From NCBI RefSeq assembly GCF_017086365.1, contig NZ_CP070969.1, positions 2,480,001 to 2,544,000 on the forward strand: a DNA stretch of 64,000 nucleotides. Reading direction: 5' to 3'. The DNA is from Paenibacillus tianjinensis. GTDB taxonomy: Bacteria > Bacillota > Bacilli > Paenibacillales > Paenibacillaceae. Under the pieces are notes generated by a model that was not told the origin of the DNA, ran no database searches, and was given only the letters and a program-made list of their open reading frames with translations. A program made the position numbers and the translations under genes. This document shows, piece by piece, positions 25,637 through 32,665 of the stretch. Numbering within the stretch: the first letter of the stretch is position 1; each line of letters opens with the position of its first letter.

Positions 25637-26737
25637 ATGGGAAAGGTTAAGATTGGCTTGCTACAGTTTTTCACTTTAACAGTGCTGTTTGAGCTGGGGA
25701 CAGCGCTTGTTGTCAATCTGGGCATGAGTGCCGGCAGGGACGCTTGGATGTCGATTCTGATCGGATGTCTGACAGGGCTGGTCATGTTTGCGGGGTACGT
25801 TTATTTGTACCGGAAGCATCCGGACATGCCTTTCACGGCATACACCCGGAAACTGCTGGGCACAACGGTTGGCACACCAGTTGCGGTAATGTACATTGTT
25901 CTATATTTGAATTTGGCGGGCCGCGATCTGCGTGACGGCAGCACGATGCTCGCTATGGCTACAATGCATAACACACCTCTCTTTATCCTTAGTATGCTGA
26001 TGATTTTATCCGGTGCCTATGTGCTGCACAAGGGTCTGGAGGTACTCACGAGAACATCGCTTATGTTCGCTGTAATCGTCCTGCTGATCGGCGTATTCAG
26101 CCTGATCTTGCTGATTTTGTCCGGTTCAATAAAACTTCTGCGGCTGCTTCCGGTTCTGGAGAACGGGATCGGGCCGGTGATGGATTCCGTTGTACACCAG
26201 AATTATATGTTTCCGTTCGGTGAAATGATTTGCTTTACAATGCTTATGCCTTATCTGTCTGATGTCAAAAAAGGGCCTTGGGTTATCGCGGCAGGTATGC
26301 TGATATCCGCTCTGCTGCTCAGCGCTACCATGGCTCTTAATATATCGGTGCTTGGGGCAGATATCGTGGAGCGTTCACCCCTGCCGCTGATGCCGACCAT
26401 CAGTAAGATCTCGATCTCGGATTTTATCCAGCGGGTTGACATTTTTGTAGTCATGGTGCTGATCATTGGTGTGTTTTTCAAAGTGTCGGTTTTCTTCGCG
26501 GCTGCGCTAATCGGTATTTCCGAATTGTTCAACCTTCCGTACCGGAGAATGGTATATCCTGTTACGCTGATTATCCTGTTTACTTCTATGCTTGATGCCC
26601 GCAGTTTCACTGAACATCTGAATGAAGGCGGAAGACTCCTGTACACGGTCTATCCGCTGTTTATGATTGTTATTCCGGTTATTCTGATTATTGTAACTGC
26701 CATACGAAGCTACTTTTCGGCGCCCCGGCCGGGCTGA
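25637..26737 (+). CDS. GerB-family spore germination permease-like subunit
   Basis: This 366-residue, about 10-span membrane protein belongs to the GerAB/GerBB family, an offshoot of the APC superfamily, and is thought to bind the germinant. Marks are the N-terminal IGLLQFFTLTVLFELGTALVV, NLAGRDLRDGS and FPFGEMICFTMLMPYL. AGCAGGGGGAC at 25623-25633 sits before ATG 25637. It ends the A-C-B operon. Its last 28 bases overlap, on the other strand, the end of a small membrane gene, so transcription converges here. Confidence 0.93.
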   Translation: MGKVKIGLLQFFTLTVLFELGTALVVNLGMSAGRDAWMSILIGCLTGLVMFAGYVYLYRKHPDMPFTAYTRKLLGTTVGTPVAVMYIVLYLNLAGRDLRDGSTMLAMATMHNTPLFILSMLMILSGAYVLHKGLEVLTRTSLMFAVIVLLIGVFSLILLILSGSIKLLRLLPVLENGIGPVMDSVVHQNYMFPFGEMICFTMLMPYLSDVKKGPWVIAAGMLISALLLSATMALNISVLGADIVERSPLPLMPTISKISISDFIQRVDIFVVMVLIIGVFFKVSVFFAAALIGISELFNLPYRRMVYPVTLIILFTSMLDARSFTEHLNEGGRLLYTVYPLFMIVIPVILIIVTAIRSYFSAPRPG

Positions 26738-26967
26738 GAGCCGCGTATCCAATAGATGGCATCCGGAATAATAAGACATAACAACATAACGGAGGCAGCC
26801 AGCTTTTCCGAGGCCGTATAAAGCAGATAGTTGAGTATATAGCCGATGTTATTTAGCCCATATCCGAACAGCCAGTCGTTAAGGTAAAGATACAGCAGTG
26901 AAAGTACTGATAGGAAGAGGATCGCAGTGTACTTGCGGAGCAGGAGCTTACGGTTTCTTTTTTTCAA
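26710..26967 (-). CDS. small two-span membrane protein convergent with gerB
   Basis: This 85-residue protein starts at TTG (complement of 26965-26967), with AAAGGA nine bases upstream on that strand. It has two hydrophobic helices (about 12-35 and 56-75) and a basic N-terminus KKRNRKLLLRKY. I do not recognise it. Small accessory membrane proteins (for example the D subunits of some ger operons) accompany germination receptors in other species, but this one is on the opposite strand and overlaps the gerB end by 28 bases. It could instead be an unrelated membrane peptide. Confidence 0.55.
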   Translation of the reverse strand: MKKRNRKLLLRKYTAILFLSVLSLLYLYLNDWLFGYGLNNIGYILNYLLYTASEKLAASVMLLCLIIPDAIYWIRGSQPGRGAEK

Positions 26968-27069
26968 TCAAAACAGTCCTTTCCTGGTGATTAAGACTAG
27001 TATGAATCATTTCCTGGACCGCCATGCAGATCCGGGCACGGCGAGGGAGTGCTTTTGCGTTAGGAATGC

Positions 27070-27113
27070 TTATCATCCATCCCGATTTATGTTACATTAG
27101 TATGAAACTAATG
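27070..27113 (+). promoter_or_regulatory. promoter with inverted repeat before the homocysteine methyltransferase/MTHFR gene
   Basis: TTATCA (27070-27075), 17 bases, then TGtTACATT (27090-27098) forms an extended -10 promoter. A perfect inverted repeat, CATTAGT-atgaa-ACTAATG (27095-27113), covers the end of the -10 and the expected start site, which is where a repressor dimer would bind. No S-box riboswitch pattern is seen in the leader. Confidence 0.5.
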
Positions 27114-27136
27114 ACAGAATAGGGGAGGTTCTTGCG

Positions 27137-29011
27137 GTGAAGCCGGATTTGCGCTCTGCATGGAAGAATAACGTGTTGGTCGGAGACGGAGCGATGGGAA
27201 CTTTTTTATATCAGAAAGGCTTCCCTGTCGGCATCTCCTATGAAGAATTAAACCTGACCTCTCCAGAGGTCATTGAAGATGTGCACCGCAGTTATATTGA
27301 AGCTGGGGCGGTGCTGCTGGAGAGCAATACGTACTCTGCCAACTATGATAAGCTGTCCAAGTTTGGCCTTGAGGCCAAGGTGGCGGAGATCAACCGTGCC
27401 GGTGTACGGATAGCCCGGCATGCCGCCGGTGAAACCGGATATGTTGTCGGTGCGGTAGGCTCGATCCGTGCTGGTAAGCGTGCGAACCTGTCCAGCTCGG
27501 AGCTGAAGCGGTTTTATGCCCAGCAGTTTTCAGCGCTGCTTGAAGAGCAGCCGGACGGTATCATGCTGGAAACCTTCTATGATGTGGAGGAGCTGCATCT
27601 GGCGCTCAGATCGGTCCGTAAGCTCAGCGGGCTTCCGGTGATCTGCCAGCTGGCTGTGGATGAAACAGCACGCACGCTGGACGGATTAACACTGCCTGAG
27701 GCTTTTCAGGTTCTGGAGCAGGACGGGGCAGACATTATCGGCTTCAACTGCCGTACCGGACCAAACGGCATCAAGCGGGCATTGAAATCGCTGCAGGGAA
27801 GCCTTACACTGCCCGCTTCGGTATATCCTAATGCCGGTATCGCCGATTATGTGGACGGGCAATACCGTTACGGTGCATCCCCGGAATATTTTGGCCAGAT
27901 GGCCCCGGTGTTTGCCGATATGGGCTGCCGGATTATTGGCGGGTGCTGCGGTACTACACCGCAGCATATCGCTGAAATTTCGTCAGCGCTTCGCGGATAT
28001 GTTCCGCAGCCTATCCCGGAGCCGGCGGTGAAACGAAGCACAGAGAGTATTACGGTACATGAGCCTCTTGGGGAAGACAGAGACCGGAACGGCGGCGAAC
28101 CGAACCTGGTTGATCTGGTTAAAGAGCGACATACTGTGATTGTAGAGCTGGACCCTCCGCGTGATCTCGATATCACCAAGTTTATGAAGGGTGCCGAAGC
28201 ACTGCGCAGAGCAGGTGCTGATGCGCTGACGCTGGCCGATAATTCCCTGGCCGTGACCCGAATGAGCAACATGGCGCTCGGATCTCTGGTACAGACCCGT
28301 ACCGGACTACGCCCCCTGGTCCATGTTGCCTGCCGTGACCGCAATCTAATCGGAACACAATCCCATCTGATGGGCTTTGATGCGCTGGGTATTGACCATG
28401 TGCTGGCTGTGACCGGAGATCCGGCAAGGTTCGGTGATTTACCGGGGTCCAGCTCGATTTACGATCTGACCTCCTTTGAGATCATCCGGATGATCAAGCA
28501 GCTCAACGACGGTATTGCCTTCTCGGGCAAACCGCTAAAGCAGAAGGCGAAATTTGTGATTGGGGCTGCTTTTAATCCGAATGTGAAGCATTTGGACAAG
28601 GCAGTGGAACGACTGGAGAAGAAAATCGCCTCAGGTGCTGATTATATTATGACTCAGCCGGTGTATGATCCGGAGCTGATTGCCCGCATTGCCAAAGCCA
28701 CCGCACATCTGGATATTCCGATCTTCATCGGAATTATGCCGCTGGCGAGCGGCCGTAATGCCGAATATCTGCATAACGAAGTGCCCGGCATTCAGCTCTC
28801 GGACGAGGTGCGCAGACGTATGCAGGGACTTGAAGGAGAGACTGGCCGTGCGGAAGGTGTAGCTATAGCCAAAGAGCTGCTGGATGCAGCGACAGCACAT
28901 TTTAACGGGATTTATTTAATGACACCTTTCATGTTCTATGATATGAGTGTACAGCTGCTGGAATATATTTGGACGAAGCAAGGACGCAAATTGTCCCCCT
29001 TGTTTCGGTAG
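27137..29011 (+). CDS. yitJ: homocysteine S-methyltransferase / methylenetetrahydrofolate reductase fusion (YitJ-like)
   Basis: This 624-residue protein joins two enzymes. Residues about 1-295 form a homocysteine methyltransferase barrel with zinc ligands in GFNCRTGP and GGCCGTTP. Residues about 325-620 form an MTHFR-type barrel (VELDPPRDLD, AVTGDPARFG, MTQPVYDPELI). The reductase makes 5-methyl-tetrahydrofolate and the first domain uses methyl groups to form methionine; B. subtilis YitJ has the same plan. GTG 27137 follows AGGGGAGG at 27121-27128. Its place just before yicC is not the B. subtilis order. Control appears to be by the operator-like repeat at the promoter instead of an S-box. 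Confidence 0.93.
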   Translation: MKPDLRSAWKNNVLVGDGAMGTFLYQKGFPVGISYEELNLTSPEVIEDVHRSYIEAGAVLLESNTYSANYDKLSKFGLEAKVAEINRAGVRIARHAAGETGYVVGAVGSIRAGKRANLSSSELKRFYAQQFSALLEEQPDGIMLETFYDVEELHLALRSVRKLSGLPVICQLAVDETARTLDGLTLPEAFQVLEQDGADIIGFNCRTGPNGIKRALKSLQGSLTLPASVYPNAGIADYVDGQYRYGASPEYFGQMAPVFADMGCRIIGGCCGTTPQHIAEISSALRGYVPQPIPEPAVKRSTESITVHEPLGEDRDRNGGEPNLVDLVKERHTVIVELDPPRDLDITKFMKGAEALRRAGADALTLADNSLAVTRMSNMALGSLVQTRTGLRPLVHVACRDRNLIGTQSHLMGFDALGIDHVLAVTGDPARFGDLPGSSSIYDLTSFEIIRMIKQLNDGIAFSGKPLKQKAKFVIGAAFNPNVKHLDKAVERLEKKIASGADYIMTQPVYDPELIARIAKATAHLDIPIFIGIMPLASGRNAEYLHNEVPGIQLSDEVRRRMQGLEGETGRAEGVAIAKELLDAATAHFNGIYLMTPFMFYDMSVQLLEYIWTKQGRKLSPLFR

Positions 29012-29028
29012 TAATAATCAATTACAAT
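29000..29028 (+). promoter_or_regulatory. candidate promoter for yicC-remA-gmk-rpoZ
   Basis: TTGTTT (29000-29005) and TACAAT (29023-29028) are 17 bases apart and span the yitJ stop. The predicted start of transcription is about 29035, almost on an in-frame ATG. Confidence 0.45.
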
Positions 29029-29049
29029 AGTGTAATGGATGTGATTCCG

Positions 29050-29946
29050 TTGTCATTTAGCATGACCGGATACGGTCAATCATCCCTGCAATTCGGCGGT
29101 TACAAGATAACGTTCGAAGTCAAATCGGTGAATAACCGTTACTGCGAAGTTGTGCTGCGGATGCCCCGGGATTGGACGGTTTATGAGGATATGCTGCGAA
29201 GAATAGTTCAAAGTCATATCAAACGGGGACGGGTAGATGTCATCATTAATAGGGAAGTCACTGAAGAGGCTGCTTCCTTACAGGTTTTGAACCGTAATGC
29301 AGTGAAGTCCTACCTGAAGTCAGCGGAAGTGCTGAAGGATGAGTTCGGGCTGCCGGGAGAGTTGACTTTACGTGATATACTTTCTATGCCCGGGGTTATG
29401 GAACTGAAGGATGGACCGGCGGACGAAACGTCCGGTTCTGACGAAGAGTGTTCCGAGATGCTTGCACGGGGATTGACGCAGAGCCTGCAATCGCTGCTCC
29501 AGATGCGTGCCCGCGAAGGAAGCTATCTTGCTGCTGACCTGTTCAGCAGGCTTGGCCATCTGGAAGAGCTTCAGGCTAGAATGGCTGCTCTTGCCCCCGC
29601 TGTTGTAAGTGAATACCGAGACAAGCTAAGGCTGCGGCTAAATGAACTGAATGACGGAACGTTCCCTTTTGAAGAGCATAAATTCGGAATGGAAATTGCT
29701 ATCTTTGCTGACCGCTGTAACATTGATGAAGAGCTTACCCGGTTGTACAGTCATTTTGAACAATGCAGGACTCTGCTGAACGGAAGTGAGCCGGCAGGAC
29801 GCAAACTGGACTTTCTCATCCAGGAGATGAACAGGGAGACGAATACAATCGGGTCGAAATGCAATCATCTGACTCTGGTGAACCTCACACTTGAGATGAA
29901 GGCTGAGCTGGAGAAGATTCGTGAGCAAGCGGCGAATATTGAATAA
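29050..29946 (+). CDS. yicC: YicC/YloC family endoribonuclease-like protein
   Basis: This 298-residue protein has the family N-terminus [10 protein letters not shown] and the C-terminal DUF1732 motif ([21 protein letters not shown]). E. coli YicC is reported to act in small-RNA turnover as an endoribonuclease; the B. subtilis homologue is YloC, also located before remA. The start is not certain. TTG 29050 places SMTGYG at the usual distance from the N-terminus and has GGATGTGA upstream. ATG 29035 is also in frame but has no ribosome site. It is the first gene of a run through rpoZ. Confidence 0.9.
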   Translation: MSFSMTGYGQSSLQFGGYKITFEVKSVNNRYCEVVLRMPRDWTVYEDMLRRIVQSHIKRGRVDVIINREVTEEAASLQVLNRNAVKSYLKSAEVLKDEFGLPGELTLRDILSMPGVMELKDGPADETSGSDEECSEMLARGLTQSLQSLLQMRAREGSYLAADLFSRLGHLEELQARMAALAPAVVSEYRDKLRLRLNELNDGTFPFEEHKFGMEIAIFADRCNIDEELTRLYSHFEQCRTLLNGSEPAGRKLDFLIQEMNRETNTIGSKCNHLTLVNLTLEMKAELEKIREQAANIE

Positions 29947-29996
29947 CAGGAATCTGTATACGCAAAGATGTAACTTATGGGGGGAACAACCGGAAC

Positions 29997-30257
29997 ATGG
30001 CAATTAAATTAATCAACATCGGCTTTGGGAATATCGTATCGGCCAACCGTATTATTTCCATTGTCAGCCCGGAATCTGCACCGATTAAACGTATTATCCA
30101 GGAAGCGCGAGACCGGCATATGCTGATTGACGCTACCTATGGCCGCCGGACGCGGGCCGTCATTATCACAGACAGCGACCATGTCATTCTGTCGGCCGTT
30201 CAGCCGGAGACTGTGGCACACCGCTTATCCAGCAAAGATGACGATAACGACGAATAA
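29997..30257 (+). CDS. remA: RemA family extracellular matrix regulator
   Basis: This 86-residue DUF370 protein begins [21 protein letters not shown]. In B. subtilis RemA is a DNA-binding ring-forming activator of biofilm matrix operons and osmoprotection genes. The conserved arginines in SANRI and in the [11 protein letters not shown] segment are those linked to DNA contact. A run of six G at about 29979-29985 provides the ribosome site for ATG 29997. The order yicC-remA-gmk-rpoZ is the same as in B. subtilis. The acidic tail KDDDNDE is short and variable. Confidence 0.95.
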   Translation: MAIKLINIGFGNIVSANRIISIVSPESAPIKRIIQEARDRHMLIDATYGRRTRAVIITDSDHVILSAVQPETVAHRLSSKDDDNDE

Positions 30258-30275
30258 CAACAATTGGAGTGTACT

Positions 30276-30845
30276 ATGTCAAAAGGATTGCTGATCATTT
30301 TATCCGGACCTTCCGGCGTTGGCAAAGGCACAGTGTGTACAGCACTACGGCCAAAAATGCCCGAACTTGTCTATTCCGTTTCCGCCACCACACGTAGTCC
30401 GCGTGAAGGCGAAGAGAACGGTGTCAATTATTTTTTCAAGAGCAAAGAGCAGTTTGCGGCGATGATTGAAGCCGACCAGCTGCTGGAGTATGCGGAGTAC
30501 GTAGGCAATTATTACGGTACTCCGCGTGATTTTGTGGAGCGGACACTTGAGAGCGGAAGAGATATTATTCTGGAAATCGAGGTTCAGGGAGCACTCAAAG
30601 TCAAAGAGAAATTCCCCGAAGGAATCTTTGTATTCCTGCTGCCGCCATCGATGGACGAACTCAAGGACCGTATCCGCGGACGCGGTACGGAGCATCCTGA
30701 TGTGATTAACCACCGTATGTCCGTGGCGGAGGATGAGATTGGCCTGATCCGGCATTACGACTACGCCGTAGTGAATGATGAGATAGATCTCGCCTGCAAG
30801 CGCATAGAAAGCATTATTATCGCCGAACATTGTAAGGTAAGATGA
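30276..30845 (+). CDS. gmk: guanylate kinase
   Basis: This 189-residue enzyme phosphorylates GMP to GDP with ATP. The P-loop [11 protein letters not shown] is at residues 9-19, and the GMP-binding part with [17 protein letters not shown] follows, then the lid region. ATG 30276 has TTGGAGTG about five bases upstream; an in-frame TTG at 30264 lies inside that site. It follows remA by 18 bases and is part of the same operon, and rpoZ comes next. The length is usual for the family (about 190-207). Confidence 0.97.
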   Translation: MSKGLLIILSGPSGVGKGTVCTALRPKMPELVYSVSATTRSPREGEENGVNYFFKSKEQFAAMIEADQLLEYAEYVGNYYGTPRDFVERTLESGRDIILEIEVQGALKVKEKFPEGIFVFLLPPSMDELKDRIRGRGTEHPDVINHRMSVAEDEIGLIRHYDYAVVNDEIDLACKRIESIIIAEHCKVR

Positions 30846-30899
30846 TATGCACTACAAAAATGGTTCATATTTACAGTAAAAGATGAAGAGGTGTCTTAC

Positions 30900-31100
30900 G
30901 TGCTATATCCATCTATTGATGAAATGATGACTAAGGTTGACAGCAAGTACTCGCTGGTTGTCGCTGCAGCCCGCCGGGCAAGAGCACTCCGCGAAGGCGG
31001 TAAAACGGATGTTAAGTTGCCGAAATCGCATAAATTTGTTGGTGTGGCGCTGGAAGAAATCTACGAAGACCGCATTATTGTAACCCGCGGCGAAGAGTAA
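30900..31100 (+). CDS. rpoZ: RNA polymerase omega subunit
   Basis: This 66-residue protein is omega, which assists folding and assembly of the beta-prime subunit. [27 protein letters not shown] is the family N-terminus. GTG 30900 is spaced well from GAAGAGG (30885-30891) and gives the usual length; the upstream in-frame GTG 30891 overlaps that site. It ends the yicC-rpoZ unit and is followed by a terminator at 31128. Confidence 0.95.
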   Translation: MLYPSIDEMMTKVDSKYSLVVAAARRARALREGGKTDVKLPKSHKFVGVALEEIYEDRIIVTRGEE

Positions 31101-31127
31101 TCCGGGAAGCCTGCTATGCCTACAGTA

Positions 31128-31170
31128 GAAACGGTCACCGCCAGCTTCATTCGCGGCACCGTTTCTTCTT
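31128..31170 (+). terminator. terminator after rpoZ
   Basis: GAAACGGT (31128-31135) pairs with ACCGTTTC (31158-31165), with an inner CCGC/GCGG, followed by a T-rich stretch. Confidence 0.75.
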
Positions 31171-31191
31171 CTGTTAGCGGAGCTTGTATTG

Positions 31192-31253
31192 TATAATGCT
31201 ATATGTAGCCCATGCAGGGCTGATCCTGACAACCGGAAGGTTGTTATTTTTTT
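31192..31253 (+). promoter_or_regulatory. short promoter-hairpin-terminator unit upstream of coaBC
   Basis: A consensus TATAAT (31192-31197) is followed by the hairpin AGCCC-ATGCA-GGGCT (31207-31221), then ACAACC-GGAA-GGTTGT (31229-31244) and TATTTTTTT. The transcript would be about 50 bases. It is either a small RNA or an attenuated leader for coaBC. The -35 (TTCTGT at 31169, 17 bases away) is poor. Confidence 0.5.
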
Positions 31254-31275
31254 AAGATTCCGTTAATTTTTAGTC

Positions 31276-31383
31276 GATATCGGTTTCCTGCATGTCCCGC
31301 AAGAAACGGGTGCCGTCCTTTGTCTAAAGGCGATGCAGCCGTTTCTTCTTGCCGGAATATGAAACCATAAGGATATCTTTTTT
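31276..31383 (+). promoter_or_regulatory. structured leader RNA upstream of coaBC ending in U6
   Basis: GATATCGGTTTC (31276-31287) pairs with GAAACC (31361-31366) and GATATC (31372-31377), and six T follow directly. Inside, GCAAGAAACGG (31299-31309) pairs with CCGTTTCTTcttGC (31339-31352), then TGC/GCA and CCTTT-GTCT-AAAGG, giving a rod-like fold. CTGCAT (31288-31293) could also pair with ATGCAG (31333-31338), crossing the rod. No known riboswitch consensus is recognised. Confidence 0.5.
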
Positions 31384-31432
31384 CATAGCAGGTTCATTTG
31401 CTTCTTACAGGTTTGGAACAGGGGGGATTAAA

Positions 31433-32665
31433 TTGAACAGCTTACAAGGCAAAACCATCATCCTTGGTGTTACAGGAGGGATCGCTGCATACAAGGCGGC
31501 GGCCTTGACCAGCAAACTAGCCCAAAAAGGAGCCGAGGTTCATGTCATTATGACGTCTTCGGCCAAGCAGTTTATTACCGAGCTGACGTTTCAATCGCTG
31601 TCCAAACAGCGGGTGTATAGTGATACCTTCCAGGAGCGCGACCCGGCTTCAATTTCTCATATAGATCTTGCCGGTTCTGCTGATCTGGTTCTAATTGCTC
31701 CAGCAACGGCCAATATTATTGGTAAAATGGCGCATGGACTGGCTGATGATATGCTGTCTACTACGCTGCTTGCAACTACAGCGCCAGTTATGGTCGCACC
31801 GGCAATGAATGTTCATATGTACCAGCATCCGGCGGTAATCAGTAATATGAACACACTTGCCGCTCGTGGTGTGCAGTTTATTGAACCGGGTGAAGGCCTG
31901 CTCGCCTGCGGTTATGTGGGGAAAGGGAGGCTGGAGGAGCCGGAAACGATTGTCCGCGTGGTAGAGGATTTCTTTGCTCGCCAGGCAGTCAACGAAAAGG
32001 GGCCTTTAGCCGGTAAAAAAGTAATTGTTACTGCCGGAGGAACGGTAGAACGGATTGATCCGGTCCGCTACATCTCTAATGATTCTTCCGGTAAAATGGG
32101 CTTTGCCATTGCCCGTGCCGCACGGGCAATGGGTGCGGAGGTTACCCTGATTGCTGCACGGACCGATGAAGCACCGCCGCAGGATCCTGAAATCTCATTA
32201 ATCCGGGTAGAATCAGCACAGTCCATGCTGGAGGCCGTCACCAGCCGGTGGGATGATTGCGATATTCTGATCAAAGCTGCCGCAGTGGCTGATTACCGTC
32301 CGATGCACAGTGCTGACTCGAAAATAAAAAAAAGCGGAGATACGATGACCCTTGAACTGGTCAAGACAACCGATATTCTGGAGACTCTCGGGAAGATGAA
32401 AGACAGTCAGTTCCTGGTCGGATTTGCCGCTGAAACCGGCAACGCCGAGTTTTATGCAAAGGATAAGCTGGTCCGCAAAAATCTGGATCTTATCGTTGCC
32501 AATGATGTGTCCTCGGAAGGCGCCGGCTTCGGCACAGACACCAATATTGTATCCATTTACGATGCCGGAGGACTGGTGCTTGATCTTCCTTTGAGCTCGA
32601 AGGATGAAGTAGCACGCCGTCTGCTGAGCCTGGCGGCAGAGCGTATTTCCGGGGTAGCCTTATAA
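31433..32665 (+). CDS. coaBC: bifunctional phosphopantothenoylcysteine decarboxylase/synthetase
   Basis: This 410-residue fusion carries out two steps of coenzyme A synthesis. The CoaC flavoprotein domain (about 1-190) begins KTIILGVTGGIAAYKAA and includes the substrate-binding PAMNVHMYQHPA. The CoaB domain (about 195-405) has VTAGGTVERIDPVRYISNDSSGKMG, and uses CTP to join phosphopantothenate with cysteine. TTG 31433 has AGGGGGGA five bases upstream; the longer frame back to 31349 lacks a site. priA begins on its last base. The unusual leader is described separately. Confidence 0.96.
   Translation: MNSLQGKTIILGVTGGIAAYKAAALTSKLAQKGAEVHVIMTSSAKQFITELTFQSLSKQRVYSDTFQERDPASISHIDLAGSADLVLIAPATANIIGKMAHGLADDMLSTTLLATTAPVMVAPAMNVHMYQHPAVISNMNTLAARGVQFIEPGEGLLACGYVGKGRLEEPETIVRVVEDFFARQAVNEKGPLAGKKVIVTAGGTVERIDPVRYISNDSSGKMGFAIARAARAMGAEVTLIAARTDEAPPQDPEISLIRVESAQSMLEAVTSRWDDCDILIKAAAVADYRPMHSADSKIKKSGDTMTLELVKTTDILETLGKMKDSQFLVGFAAETGNAEFYAKDKLVRKNLDLIVANDVSSEGAGFGTDTNIVSIYDAGGLVLDLPLSSKDEVARRLLSLAAERISGVAL

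Noticed and set aside
26968..27136. S-box (SAM) riboswitch before the methionine gene
   Set aside because: The leader after the predicted start is about 30 bases, and no S-box core bases are seen.
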